From: Phreatobacter sp.
GTDB taxonomy: Bacteria > Pseudomonadota > Alphaproteobacteria > Rhizobiales > Phreatobacteraceae
Direction of reading: 5' to 3'
Assembly (NCBI RefSeq): GCF_030691135.1
Contig: NZ_JAUYFA010000079.1
Span: forward strand, 1 to 59,609
DNA: 59,609 bases
The position numbers and the translations under genes are program-made. The notes beneath the pieces were generated by a model that ran no database searches, was not told the DNA's origin, and saw nothing but the letters and a program-made list of their open reading frames with translations. This document shows positions 26,743-35,483 of the stretch, piece by piece (the first letter of the stretch is position 1; each line of letters starts with the position of its first letter).

Positions 26743-27453
26743 ATGGCCGACACCCCCTCAGTTCTCAGCTTCGATGTCGTGGGGACGTTGATCGACTTCG
26801 AGACAGGCATGCTGAACTATCTAAGGCACGCCTGCCGCAACGAACTCGCCGCCATCGACGACGATATGTTTCTTGCCGCCTATCGCACTAGTCGAAAGAA
26901 CCCCGACGTTATCAAGTATCCCGACGACCTTGTGCGGGTCTATTTCGAGCTGGCGCCGCACTTTGGCCTGCCGCAAGACAGCGCCATCGCCGAAGGCTTC
27001 CGTGCGTCGGTCAAGGATTGGCCTGCCTTTGCCGACTCCGTGGTCGCGCTGAAGCGTTTGAAGAGCCGCTGCAAGCTGGTTGCCATGACCAATGCCCAGC
27101 GCTGGGCACTCGACCATTTCGCCGCCACTCTGGGCGAGCCCTTCGACGACACCGTCACCGTCGACGAGGCGGGTTGCGAAAAGCCGGATCCGCGCTTCTT
27201 CGCCTTCACGTTGGGACGTCTGAGCCGTGATGGCCATGGCCTGCACGACGTGATGCACGTCGCGCAAAGCCAGTATCACGACATCGGCGTGGCCCGGCAA
27301 CTCGGGTACACCGTCTGCTGGATCGAGCGCCGGGCCGGCAAGGCGGATTCCGGCGGTACGATCGATTCCACGCTCACGCAGCCGGACTACCGGTTCACCA
27401 GTTTGGCGGGTCTCGCCGACGCCTTCGAGGCCGGTGAGATCCGGATGAAATGA
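26743..27453 (+). CDS. HAD-family hydrolase, haloacid dehalogenase type II-like
   Basis: A 236-residue cytoplasmic hydrolase. Motif I is FDVVGTLID with the nucleophile Asp11, motif II the Thr in VAMTNAQ, motif III the Lys in EKPDPRFFAF, and the last block VAQSQYHDIGVARQLG positions Asp. The alpha-helical cap after motif I is that of L-2-haloacid dehalogenases, although many such proteins act on phosphate esters or are uncharacterised. It opens the catabolic block and faces the minus-strand cupin gene tail to tail. A second protein of the same family is encoded at 37.1 kb. The substrate is unknown; no halogen-related neighbour supports dehalogenation. Confidence 0.85.
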   Translation: MADTPSVLSFDVVGTLIDFETGMLNYLRHACRNELAAIDDDMFLAAYRTSRKNPDVIKYPDDLVRVYFELAPHFGLPQDSAIAEGFRASVKDWPAFADSVVALKRLKSRCKLVAMTNAQRWALDHFAATLGEPFDDTVTVDEAGCEKPDPRFFAFTLGRLSRDGHGLHDVMHVAQSQYHDIGVARQLGYTVCWIERRAGKADSGGTIDSTLTQPDYRFTSLAGLADAFEAGEIRMK

Positions 27454-27463
27454 CCGGCCGGTC

Positions 27464-28159
27464 TCAGGCCGACACCGTGTAGAACTTCACCACGGGGATC
27501 GTGTTCTTCCAGGCATAGGGAGCTCCCTGCGGCACGAACAGCGTGTCGCCAGCCCGGAAGCTGACTGTCGTGCCGTCGCGATGGGTGAGGGTCACTTCGC
27601 CCTCGATCAGGTGCATCAGCTCATGGATGCGGTGGGGCACGAAGGAGCGCTCGCACGGTGTCATGACGTCCCAGACGCCCGCTCGCATGGCGCCGGGCCC
27701 GGTGAACTGGTTGAGGGCATGGCAGGAGGGCTTCGGTCCGATGAGAACCTCCGCCGCCGGCCCGTTGGAGCCGGGGCGCGGCAGCGCCGGATCGAGGCGT
27801 ACGAGCGCCGTGTCGCCCGCTGCGGGCCGTGCGGGTTCTGCCGTGAAAAACCAGACGGCTTCGTCCTCACCGGTGACCTCGCCCGAGAAGCCCGCCGGCA
27901 TGACGAAGGCCGATCCGGCCGCGAAGGTCTCGCCACCGACGCTGATACGACCGCGGCCGACGACAGCGGCCTCGGACCGCCCTAGCCGGTCGACGTTCAC
28001 CCGGCCCGACAGCGATACGGATCCGGCGAGAAATCCGGCGCTGTCCGCGAATGCGGTTCGCCGGGCCCCGGCAAAGGGATCCCCTGCAGCCGGTTCAACG
28101 ATCGTGGCGGGGGCAAGCGGCACGCCGTCGCGGCCAAGGTGGAGGACATGCAGGGTCAC
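27464..28159 (-). CDS. Bicupin protein
   Basis: A protein of about 231 residues with two cupin-type beta barrels. The first (about residues 65-115) has AVVGRGRISVGGETFAAGSA and PAGFSGEV. The second (about 175-228) has HRIHELMHLIEGEVTLTHRDG and AGDTLFVPQGAPYAWKN. Both look like the DUF861/ureidoglycine-aminohydrolase-like group. I choose GTG 28159, which follows the upstream oxidoreductase stop by 13 bases with a GAGG; the longer frame to 28252 lies inside that gene. Last gene of the minus-strand oxidase operon. Cupins of this type often act in amino-acid or amine catabolism as isomerases or hydrolases; exact reaction unknown. Confidence 0.75.
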   Translation of the reverse strand: MTLHVLHLGRDGVPLAPATIVEPAAGDPFAGARRTAFADSAGFLAGSVSLSGRVNVDRLGRSEAAVVGRGRISVGGETFAAGSAFVMPAGFSGEVTGEDEAVWFFTAEPARPAAGDTALVRLDPALPRPGSNGPAAEVLIGPKPSCHALNQFTGPGAMRAGVWDVMTPCERSFVPHRIHELMHLIEGEVTLTHRDGTTVSFRAGDTLFVPQGAPYAWKNTIPVVKFYTVSA

Positions 28160-28172
28160 GGGGGGCCTCGTC

Positions 28173-29288
28173 TCAAGGAGTGGGGGCGTCGCCGGCCGCC
28201 CATCGGGCGAGGCTGGCCATGGTCTCCCGGCCCTCGACCATCGCGACGACACGCTCGCCGATCAGGGGGCCGAATTTGAACATCTGACCGTCGCACTGGG
28301 TGATGACCAGGGTGCGGCCACGCTTGTCGAACAGGAACCGGCGGGACGGATCGAGCGCATAGTAGCCGACCTGCATGCGCAGCGGCCGATAGGCGTCGGG
28401 GTCCTTGAGATAGGGCCTGAACGCGCCGAGGATCACCGCGCTTTCGCTGGCGAGATCCGCCTCGAAACCGTCGATATCGGGCATGGCCTGCCGCCTGTGG
28501 GCGGAATAGCCGATCTTCAGCCCGGCCCCGCGCAGGTCGGGGAGCGTATAGCCCGTATGATCCCCGAGAACCGCGATCGCCGGTGCTCTCCGCCAGCTCT
28601 CGGCATAGGCCGGGGGCGGTTCGACATAGACCAGCGCCTGCCGGTAGACGGGAAGGCTGCCGAACCTGTCTGGCATCAGCCGCGGCAGCCAGGCGCCTGC
28701 CGCCACAAGGACGAAATCGCCGGTCCGCGTCGACCCATCGGCGAGAGTGACCCGTCCCTCTGCCTCGTCGAGACCGACGACGCGGGTGCCCGCCTCGATC
28801 CGCGCGCCTGCCGCCGTCAGCCAGCGGACCAGGTCGGTGATGATGTCGGCGGCGAAGAGCGGGCCGCCGGGGAAGGCCGTGACGCCCCAGGCGCCCCGCG
28901 GCAGCGTCAGGTGTGGGCAGAGCGCCTCGACCGCGTCCCGGTCGAGCACGTCATGCGGCAGGCCGATGGCGCGGAAGGTCGCGAGGGTCTTCGCGGCATA
29001 GTCGCCTGGTTCAAGCGAGATGGCGATGGCGCCGGTGCTCTCGAAATGGGTGGTCCCGAGGTCGGCCCAGAGCCGATCCCACGCGCCGAAGGCCTCCGTT
29101 ACCATGCGCGTATAACCGGCGGCAGTGCCATAGGGGTAGCGGATCATCCGGTGGCGGTCGAACGAGGCCGATTGCGGATTGGGCACGGGACCCTGTTCCA
29201 GGATCGTCGCCTGGTGCCCGGCGAGCATGGCGGAACGGGCGACGGACAGGCCGACGATCCCGGCGCCGATGATGAGAAAATGCGCCAT
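28173..29288 (-). CDS. FAD-dependent amino-acid/amine oxidase (DAO family, SolA-like)
   Basis: A 371-residue flavoprotein with the dinucleotide motif FLIIGAGIVGLSVARSAMLAGH at the N-terminus and the DAO fold. The MRIRYPY-type segment (HRMIRYPYG) near residue 50 resembles monomeric sarcosine and N-methyltryptophan oxidases, whose Arg binds the substrate carboxylate. It probably oxidises a secondary or N-methylated amino acid with oxygen or another acceptor. It lies 19 bases after the DAO subunit of the trimeric dehydrogenase and before the cupin gene, so it likely works on the same or a related compound. Confidence 0.82.
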   Translation of the reverse strand: MAHFLIIGAGIVGLSVARSAMLAGHQATILEQGPVPNPQSASFDRHRMIRYPYGTAAGYTRMVTEAFGAWDRLWADLGTTHFESTGAIAISLEPGDYAAKTLATFRAIGLPHDVLDRDAVEALCPHLTLPRGAWGVTAFPGGPLFAADIITDLVRWLTAAGARIEAGTRVVGLDEAEGRVTLADGSTRTGDFVLVAAGAWLPRLMPDRFGSLPVYRQALVYVEPPPAYAESWRRAPAIAVLGDHTGYTLPDLRGAGLKIGYSAHRRQAMPDIDGFEADLASESAVILGAFRPYLKDPDAYRPLRMQVGYYALDPSRRFLFDKRGRTLVITQCDGQMFKFGPLIGERVVAMVEGRETMASLARWAAGDAPTP

Positions 29289-29307
29289 GCGGCGGCTCCG
29301 GACGGGG

Positions 29308-30447
29308 TCAGGCGGGCGCGCTGGCGAAGCGCGCGATGGAGAAGGGCTCGATCGGTGTGGTGGTCTGGCCTGTGCTGATCAGTTCGGCCATCACGTCGCC
29401 GACACCAGGGCCGAGCTGGAAGCCGTGCCCGCAGAAGCCGAAGGCGTAGTAGAGATCCGGCACCTTGGCCGAGGGCCCCATGATCGGAATATCATCCGGC
29501 AGGTAGCTTTCGACACCGCTCCACACCCGGATGATATTGAGCCGGGCGAGGGCCGGCACGACCCGCGTGATCTGCGTGAACTGCAGCAGCGTGTTCTCCG
29601 GCTTCACCGAGGCTCGCTGGGTGTCGGCGCTCGCCGGGCCCCGCGCCGCGCCGCCGATGACGATGTTGCCGCGCTTGACCTGGCGAAAATAGACGGTCTC
29701 CTCGAGCTTCGTCGTGGAGACGCCGAGGACCGGTTCCAGCGCATAGGGAATGGGCTCGGTGACCGCCATCTGCGGGCCGTGGGTGACGAGCGGAACCGGT
29801 TCCCCGAACTGCTCCGACAGCCGGTTGCCCCAGGCGCCCGCGGCGATCATCAATTGCTCCGCCCGGAACACCCGTCCATCAGCGGCTTCGACGCGAAACA
29901 TCCCCGCATCGCGTTCGACTGCGACGATCTCCGTCCGCTCGAAGACCGACGCCCCCTCGCGCCGGGCCGCCCGACCGAACGCGGGTGCCGCAAGGCGCGG
30001 GTTGGCATGGCCGTCATGGGGTGCGTAGGAGCCGGCACGCACCTCGGGGCCGAGAAAGGGAAAGCGCTCCCTCAGCCGGTTGCCGCCGATGATCTGCAGA
30101 TCCAGTCCGTAGGGCAGGGCGTCGCGCGCATAGGTCTCGATCCGCGCCGTCATCTCGTCGTCGTAGGTGACCCGCAGATGGCCTGAGGCGAGGAATTCGG
30201 CATCCTCGCCGATCAGCTCGTTGAGGCGGCCCCAGATGTCCCTGGAGCGATTGGCCAGCGGAAGCTGTGGCAGGAAGCGGCCCTGCCGCCGCACATTGCC
30301 GAAATTCGTGCCGCTCGCCTGTTGTCCGATCAGGGCCCGCTCGATCAGCGCCACCGACTTGCCGCGCCGGCGCAGAAAGAAGGCGGCGGCGGCCCCCATG
30401 ATGCCGCCACCGACGACGATCACGTCCGTGCGGAACGGCTCGCTCAT
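29308..30447 (-). CDS. DAO-family subunit of trimeric dehydrogenase (HcnC/OoxB-like)
   Basis: A protein of about 379 residues with FAD motif VIVVGGGIMGAAAAFFLRRRG, the segment SGTNFGNVRRQGR, and the C-terminal FGFCGHGFQLGPGVG that closes over FAD in DAO proteins. ATG 30447 overlaps the stop of the upstream subunit (ATGA at 30444-30447); the longer open frame is inside that gene. With the FAD/NAD-type protein and the 2Fe-2S protein upstream it makes a three-part dehydrogenase like hydrogen cyanide synthase HcnABC, opine oxidases or hydroxyproline/proline dehydrogenases. It holds the substrate site where the amino or imino acid is oxidised. Confidence 0.85.
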   Translation of the reverse strand: MSEPFRTDVIVVGGGIMGAAAAFFLRRRGKSVALIERALIGQQASGTNFGNVRRQGRFLPQLPLANRSRDIWGRLNELIGEDAEFLASGHLRVTYDDEMTARIETYARDALPYGLDLQIIGGNRLRERFPFLGPEVRAGSYAPHDGHANPRLAAPAFGRAARREGASVFERTEIVAVERDAGMFRVEAADGRVFRAEQLMIAAGAWGNRLSEQFGEPVPLVTHGPQMAVTEPIPYALEPVLGVSTTKLEETVYFRQVKRGNIVIGGAARGPASADTQRASVKPENTLLQFTQITRVVPALARLNIIRVWSGVESYLPDDIPIMGPSAKVPDLYYAFGFCGHGFQLGPGVGDVMAELISTGQTTTPIEPFSIARFASAPA

Positions 30448-31820
30448 GGCGCGGCCCTCCGGGTGCGGATGGCGAGCGGCTTGACCGGCGCCTGTCCGCG
30501 CAGCCGCCCGACGACCGCCGGGGAGAGCTGTGTGGCGGCGGCGACGACCTCGGCCGCCGCATGGCCGCAATAGCGTCCCTGGCAGCGGCCCATGCCGACC
30601 CGGCTCAAAGCCTTGGCCCGGTTCATCTCGTCGGCCCCCTTGTCGTGAACGACGGCGCGCAGCTCTCCGGCGGTGATGCCTTCGCAGCGGCAGACCACCG
30701 TCTCCTCTGCGAGGCCCGCTGCCAGATGATGCGGCCACGGGAAGGCTTCGGAAATACCTGCGCGGAAGCGCTCCATGGCCCGGCGCTGCTGCCGCAGCCG
30801 CGAAATCTGCTCGGTGGGTGCCGAGCGTCCCCGGTCCGCCAGCACGGCGAGGGCGGCGAGCTGGCCGGCGATTTCGGCACCGTCGGCCCCCTGGATGCGA
30901 ACGCCGTCTCCGGCGAGATAGATCCCGGGCACCGAACTGCGGCCGTCCTCGTCAATGACCGGCCAGAACTGCCGTGTCGCGGCATCAAAGGTAAAATCAC
31001 AGCCGGCGAGATCCGCCAGCTGTGTTTCCGGGCGCAGGTGATAGCCCAGCGCCACGGCATCGCAGGCCAGCCGCAGGTCACGCCCTGAGACGAGCCGCAC
31101 GCCGACGCCGCTGACACCGCCGTCCGCGTCACCGAAGATCTCGACCGGTGTCACGCCGCGACGAACCATGGTGCCGGCCAGGAGATGGCTGGCGGCAAGG
31201 CCCACGCCCTTGGCGAGCACGTCGGGACGGCTGACCAGTTTCGGAAGGGCCCTGATCTGGTGCCACAGGCGCGATGTGTCCAGAAGGGCGACGACTTGGG
31301 CTCCAGCCTTGCGATACTGCGCCGCCACGAGCTGCATCAGCGGCCCGGTGCCGAGGAAGACGACCCGCCGGCCGATGGCGCAGCCCTGGGATTTGAGGGC
31401 AATCTGCGCCGCGCCGAGGCTGTAGACGCCGGCATGTTGCCAGCCCTTGACCGGCATGAGCCGGTCGGTCGCACCGGCGGCGACGATCATGGCATCGAAG
31501 GGCAAGGCTTCCGCGCTGCCGTCGTGAACGACATGCAGGTGGCCATCGGCGACGTTCCACGCGAGATGACCCGGTCGGTAGTCGATCTTTGGTCGCAGAT
31601 CGTCGAAGGTGGCATGCAGGGCTTCGGCGCGCGCGGCCTCGGTCCCGTAGAGCTCAGCGGATGAACGGGCGAAACCCTCCGGCTGGCGACGGTAGATCTG
31701 GCCGCCGTCACGGCGCCCCTCGTCGACGACCGTGGGACGGAGCCCGGCGGCGACGAGCGTTTCTGCGGCCCGGACACCGGCCGGGCCGGCGCCAACGATG
31801 ATCACACGCGGTTCGGCCAT
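30444..31820 (-). CDS. FAD/NAD-type subunit with BFD-like [2Fe-2S] tail (HcnB/OoxA-like)
   Basis: A 458-residue flavoprotein. An N-terminal GxGxxG (VIIVGAGPAGVRAAE) and a second dinucleotide motif near residue 150 (VVFLGTGPLMQLVAAQY) frame a pyridine-nucleotide-disulfide reductase fold. The C-terminal 85 residues hold Cys377, Cys379, Cys413 and Cys418 (CRCEGITAGE, GRCQGRYC), a BFD-like iron-sulfur site. This layout is that of HcnB, octopine oxidase OoxA and hydroxyproline dehydrogenase subunits. It overlaps the 2Fe-2S gene upstream by 19 bases and the DAO gene downstream by four. It probably passes electrons from the DAO subunit to the respiratory chain. Confidence 0.9.
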   Translation of the reverse strand: MAEPRVIIVGAGPAGVRAAETLVAAGLRPTVVDEGRRDGGQIYRRQPEGFARSSAELYGTEAARAEALHATFDDLRPKIDYRPGHLAWNVADGHLHVVHDGSAEALPFDAMIVAAGATDRLMPVKGWQHAGVYSLGAAQIALKSQGCAIGRRVVFLGTGPLMQLVAAQYRKAGAQVVALLDTSRLWHQIRALPKLVSRPDVLAKGVGLAASHLLAGTMVRRGVTPVEIFGDADGGVSGVGVRLVSGRDLRLACDAVALGYHLRPETQLADLAGCDFTFDAATRQFWPVIDEDGRSSVPGIYLAGDGVRIQGADGAEIAGQLAALAVLADRGRSAPTEQISRLRQQRRAMERFRAGISEAFPWPHHLAAGLAEETVVCRCEGITAGELRAVVHDKGADEMNRAKALSRVGMGRCQGRYCGHAAAEVVAAATQLSPAVVGRLRGQAPVKPLAIRTRRAAP

Positions 31821-32119
31821 GGCATGTCCGGAGGTTGGGTCAGAACGGAGAGGCCGGCCCGGACGGGCGTGTCACAGGCCCGCAGGCGATCGCCGTCATG
31901 GGTCCACATCCAGCAATCCTGGCATGCCGCCATGAGACAGAAGCCGGCGCGCGCCTCCGGGCCGAATTCCGAGTGCCGCAGGTGCCCCGCGCGGGTCAGG
32001 ACGGCGACGAGCAGGCTGTCCCCCTCCAGGGCCTCGACTGAGGCTCCGTCGACGGCGATCGTCACGGTCGGCCTGTCGGTCTCGGCCAGTCGCACGAAGC
32101 GCGGCTGCAACGGGCTCAT
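31802..32119 (-). CDS. Small [2Fe-2S] subunit (HcnA-like)
   Basis: A 105-residue ferredoxin-like protein. Cys61, Cys66, Cys69 and Cys82 (GFCLMAACQDC, then RACD) give the CX4CX2CX12C pattern of the plant-type 2Fe-2S fold used by the small subunit of HcnABC-like dehydrogenases. The same spacing occurs in the second such subunit at 53 kb. It is the first gene of the minus-strand operon running to the cupin gene; a GAGAGG lies upstream of the ATG. It relays electrons between the two flavin subunits or to the acceptor. Confidence 0.87.
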   Translation of the reverse strand: MSPLQPRFVRLAETDRPTVTIAVDGASVEALEGDSLLVAVLTRAGHLRHSEFGPEARAGFCLMAACQDCWMWTHDGDRLRACDTPVRAGLSVLTQPPDMPWPNRV

Positions 32120-32273
32120 GGGGCGGCTGTTCCTCTCATGGGCGGCTTATGAAGTTGCCACCAGACGACGGTAGGACGAACCGGGTGAGCGATGGTTTCG
32201 GCGCACGGCGACGCGGCGGACGACTTTGCCGAATTGGACTTGCTGGCGGCATGTTCTGCGGTTCGTCGCGGAC

Positions 32274-32774
32274 CTATCCTGCATGCGGAAAGAGGCGGTC
32301 GATGGGGTAGTGCGCTTTGACGAAGGGCGATTTTATGACGATGTAACTGAAGTATTTTTCGATTCCGACCCCCCGCTCAAGTAGATTCTCCATAATGTCT
32401 TGGTAATTGTTGACCCCTTTTGTGACAAACTTGAGAAGATAGTCATAGCCTCCGCTGACCAGATGGCATTCGAGGATCTCCGGGATGTTGCGGATAGCGC
32501 CCTCGAAGCGGGCAAAGTCGTCATATCGGTGGTCCGACAATGTCACTTCCGTAAAGACGAAGAGGACGTCACCGAGCTTGCGCAGCTGAATCTGCGCGCC
32601 GTAGCCCACGATATAGCCCGACGTCTCCAGCCGCTTGACCCGCGTCAGGCAGGGACTCGGCGACAGCCCGACCGCATCGGCCAGTTCCACATTGGTGATA
32701 CGTCCATTTTTCTGGAGCTCTGCCAGTATCTTGAGATCAATTCGGTCCAGCTTCGACGATGTCGACATCGTCAC
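32274..32774 (-). CDS. Lrp/AsnC-family transcriptional regulator
   Basis: A 166-residue regulator. The N-terminal helix-turn-helix (LDRIDLKILAELQKNGRITN, LADAVGLSPSPCLTRVKRLE) is followed by the RAM ligand-binding domain (about residues 75-150, with FVFTEVTLSD and ECHLVSGGYDYLLKFV). Lrp proteins sense amino acids and control their metabolism. A palindrome close to the E. coli Lrp consensus lies 34-50 bases upstream of its start, which suggests autoregulation. It sits between the dehydrogenase operon and the aminotransferase gene, both on the same strand, and is the best candidate local regulator of the block. The gene could start at either of two closely spaced Met codons. Confidence 0.9.
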   Translation of the reverse strand: MTMSTSSKLDRIDLKILAELQKNGRITNVELADAVGLSPSPCLTRVKRLETSGYIVGYGAQIQLRKLGDVLFVFTEVTLSDHRYDDFARFEGAIRNIPEILECHLVSGGYDYLLKFVTKGVNNYQDIMENLLERGVGIEKYFSYIVIKSPFVKAHYPIDRLFPHAG

Positions 32775-32807
32775 CTACCCTTCGAAAGCAGGGTGTTGAT
32801 TTTGGGT

Positions 32808-32824
32808 GCAGCATAAAATGCTGC
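32808..32824. promoter_or_regulatory. Candidate Lrp operator, perfect 17-bp inverted repeat
   Basis: GCAGCATAAAATGCTGC has perfect 7-bp arms around AAA. Its inner 15 bases match the E. coli Lrp consensus YAGHAWATTWTDCTR at 13 of 15 positions. It is 34 bases upstream of the Lrp/AsnC start, the usual place for an autoregulatory box. Confidence 0.6.
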
Positions 32825-32871
32825 GACCATCCTGCGCCCGGTCGTCGGCCGCGGCAAGAGCAGAGTACCTT

Positions 32872-34251
32872 TCATCCCCGGATCGCGGCGCGGATGTCCG
32901 GCTCGGCCAGGGTGTCGTCAAGAGTCTTGCGCAGGCGCCCCAGCAGCAGGTCCATTTCCTCCGGCGTACAGGACAGGGCCGGCGCGAGACCGATGGTGCC
33001 ATCCGGGAAGGCACGGAAGATGATGCCGTTTCGATAGCCATGGGACGCGAGCTTTTCGGCGAGCTTCGCATCGGCGGCAAAGGCGGTCTTGCGCTGCTTG
33101 TCGCTGACCAGTTCAAGCGCTCCCAGCATTCCGCGGGCGCGGGACTCGCCGACCAGCGGGTGTGCGGCAAGTCGGCTCAAGCCGAACTCGAACTGGCGCC
33201 CGACGATCTGGCCGTTGGCGAGGATGCCGCTCTCATAGAGGCGGATGACCTCCAGTCCGACAGCCGCGCTCACCGGATGCCCGGAATAGGTATAGCCGTG
33301 GCCGATCGTCGTCTCGGGGGGAGCGCCGTCGGCAATGCCCGCATAAACCTCTTCCGAGAGCAGGACTGCGCCCATCGGCACGTAGCCGGCCGTCAGGCCC
33401 TTGGCGATGGTCATCACATCAGGCGTCACGCCTTCCCCGTCGCAGGCGAACATCGGCCCGGTGCGACCGAAGCCTGTGATCACCTCGTCCGCCAGGAACA
33501 GGATGTCGAGTTCGCGCGCCGTCTCGCGCATCGCCCTCAGCCAGCCGACCGGGGGGACGATGACGCCTCCCGACCCCTGGATGGGCTCGCAGAAGAACGC
33601 AGCGACATTGTCCGCTCCCAGTTCCTCGACCTTCGTTCTCAGCGCCGCGACGCTCGATGCGATGACGGAGGCGTCATCGGCGCCGGCGGGATTGCGATAG
33701 GGGTAGGGGGAGGGGATGTGATGCTGATTGGCTTGTGGCAGGTCGAAATTGCGGTGGAAGACCGCCAGGGCCGTCATGCCGGCGCCGGTCGACGAGGATC
33801 CGTGATAACCCTTCTCAAGCGCGATGAACTGCTTCTTGGAAGGGCGGCCGGTTGCGTTGTGGTAGTGGGTGATCAGACGAATGGCGCTGTCGACCGCGTC
33901 AGATCCGCCCTGGCTGAAGAACACCCGCGACAGTCCCGGCGGTGATATTTCGGCGAGCTTGGCCGCCAGGCGGATCGCCGGTTCTGAGGCGAAGCCGAAA
34001 TAGCCGGTCGCATAGGGGAGCTTGCGCATCTGGGCGGCCGCAGCCTCGACGACGCTCTCGTGGCCGTAGCCGATATTGACACACCAGAGCCCGGCGAAGG
34101 CGTCGATCAGTTCGTGTCCGGTCGAATCGCGCAGGAACATGCCCCGTGCGCTTTCGAGAACGGTGGCGCCCTTCGCCTCATGCGCCCGATAGGCACTGAC
34201 GGGATGGACATAGTGCTCGCGGTCGAGCGCGATGAGAGAATTGGCGAGCAT
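32872..34251 (-). CDS. Class III PLP aminotransferase (omega-amino acid type)
   Basis: A 459-residue fold-type I aminotransferase. Asp255 in FLADEVITGFGRTG binds the PLP ring nitrogen and Lys284 in IAKGLTAGY is the Schiff-base lysine; GSDAVDSAIRL forms the phosphate site. Close relatives act on beta-alanine, putrescine, taurine or other omega-amines with pyruvate or 2-oxoglutarate. I choose ATG 34251, which has GAGGAGG six bases upstream; ATG 34257 touches the ribosome site and the far longer frame to 34566 has no homology. Together with the aldehyde dehydrogenase and PuuB-like oxidase nearby it suggests degradation of an amine via an aldehyde to an acid. Confidence 0.88.
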   Translation of the reverse strand: MLANSLIALDREHYVHPVSAYRAHEAKGATVLESARGMFLRDSTGHELIDAFAGLWCVNIGYGHESVVEAAAAQMRKLPYATGYFGFASEPAIRLAAKLAEISPPGLSRVFFSQGGSDAVDSAIRLITHYHNATGRPSKKQFIALEKGYHGSSSTGAGMTALAVFHRNFDLPQANQHHIPSPYPYRNPAGADDASVIASSVAALRTKVEELGADNVAAFFCEPIQGSGGVIVPPVGWLRAMRETARELDILFLADEVITGFGRTGPMFACDGEGVTPDVMTIAKGLTAGYVPMGAVLLSEEVYAGIADGAPPETTIGHGYTYSGHPVSAAVGLEVIRLYESGILANGQIVGRQFEFGLSRLAAHPLVGESRARGMLGALELVSDKQRKTAFAADAKLAEKLASHGYRNGIIFRAFPDGTIGLAPALSCTPEEMDLLLGRLRKTLDDTLAEPDIRAAIRG

Positions 34252-34379
34252 CGGCATCCTCCTCGGAAACTGTTCCGATGATGGTCGCGGGTCGGCGGTC
34301 ATTTGCTGTCGAACCGAAGGGCGCGCCCGGCGGCGCATATCGTTGTTCGGCATGGCGCGGCAGAAAGTACCGTCGCCGC

Positions 34380-35300
34380 TCAGCCGAGCGCCTGACTGAC
34401 CAGTCCGAAGGTCCGGTACGGTCCGGGCGTCGGTAGCGCCGCGCCGCGCACCATGGTCAGCACCGGACTGACGCGTGCCAGTCCCAGGCCGTCGAGCCAG
34501 TCGGACAGACCGGATTCGCCGGGGACGTCGACCCTCAGGAACATCCCGGCATTGAGGCCGACCCAATGGGCGATGAGCGCCCTTGCCGCTGCTGTGTCAC
34601 GGGCGGCGACCGGCCCGATGACGTGGCCGCGGCCGAAACGGCGGAAAAAGGCGAAGCCGACGGTCTCGCCGCCGTCGTCCAGCACGACGGCGTCACCCTG
34701 GCTCATCATTTCGGCGATCACCTTCTCGCGCCGCGCGCCAAGAGCCATCGCGTCGAGCGTGATGAGGCGCTCGGCATCGTTGCGACCGAGCGGCCGGATG
34801 CGCTCTCCCGCGCGCAACGCGACCAGCGGCGCGCCGAACGCGGCGCCCTGATGCTGGATGATGGTGCTGGCGCCGCTAAAGCCCAGTTGCCGGTAAAGCG
34901 TCTCGCCGGCATCGGTCGCGTTCAGGATGATGCAGGGCTCCTCCAGCCGATCAATGACCGCCTTCATCATCCGTCGCCCGATCCCCGCCCGCTGGATGGT
35001 CGGGTCGACGATCACCAGCCCGATGCGGGCCTGCCGGCCCTCATAGCGCCACCACATGGCGGTGCCCACCATCCGGTCGCCGGAATAGGCGGCGAGACCC
35101 TCGCCGACCGTCAGCGCGAATTGCCAGTCCTCCAGCCGATGCGGCCAGCCGACGGTGCGGGACAGCGCGTGGGCGACCGCCAGATCGCTCTCGCTCATCG
35201 GGCACAGGTCGAACTGAATAGCGGGTTGGCTGTCGCTCAACGGCTTCGCTCCCTCGTGTGGCATCCCGTCTGCCTCAGCGTGCATCCGGGTCCGGGCCAT
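34380..35300 (-). CDS. GNAT-family N-acetyltransferase with C-terminal YitH-like domain
   Basis: A 306-residue protein. The N-terminal GNAT domain has the acetyl-CoA motif IGLVIVDPTIQRAGIGRRMM (Q/R-x-x-G-x-G/A core QRAGIG) at about residues 90-112. A second acetyltransferase-like domain follows (IRPLGRNDAERLITLD onward), as in YitH-type two-domain GNATs. The substrate is unknown; within this catabolic block an amine or amino acid is plausible. The start could be any of several Met codons in the first 40 residues; the annotated start uses ATG 35300. It is divergent from the aldehyde dehydrogenase gene. Confidence 0.8.
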   Translation of the reverse strand: MARTRMHAEADGMPHEGAKPLSDSQPAIQFDLCPMSESDLAVAHALSRTVGWPHRLEDWQFALTVGEGLAAYSGDRMVGTAMWWRYEGRQARIGLVIVDPTIQRAGIGRRMMKAVIDRLEEPCIILNATDAGETLYRQLGFSGASTIIQHQGAAFGAPLVALRAGERIRPLGRNDAERLITLDAMALGARREKVIAEMMSQGDAVVLDDGGETVGFAFFRRFGRGHVIGPVAARDTAAARALIAHWVGLNAGMFLRVDVPGESGLSDWLDGLGLARVSPVLTMVRGAALPTPGPYRTFGLVSQALG

Positions 35301-35483
35301 GGTGCCCCTGTCGGTGTCGGGGCGAGCAGTCTAGGCGCAGCGGGGAAGAATTTTGTCGCGTTTGCCAGCCCGCAAACGGTGCATTCCACGGCGCGGCCGC
35401 CCCGCCTCCGTCTGATCCGGCAGGGAGAAGTCTTCTAGCATGGGCGCATCGGCTTCGGGCCGGTCGCCACGTGGAGGGGTGCC

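Noticed and set aside
27543-29378. 611-codon plus-strand frame
   Set aside because: Covers two real minus-strand genes (cupin and DAO oxidase) and changes composition at their borders; no recognisable domain.
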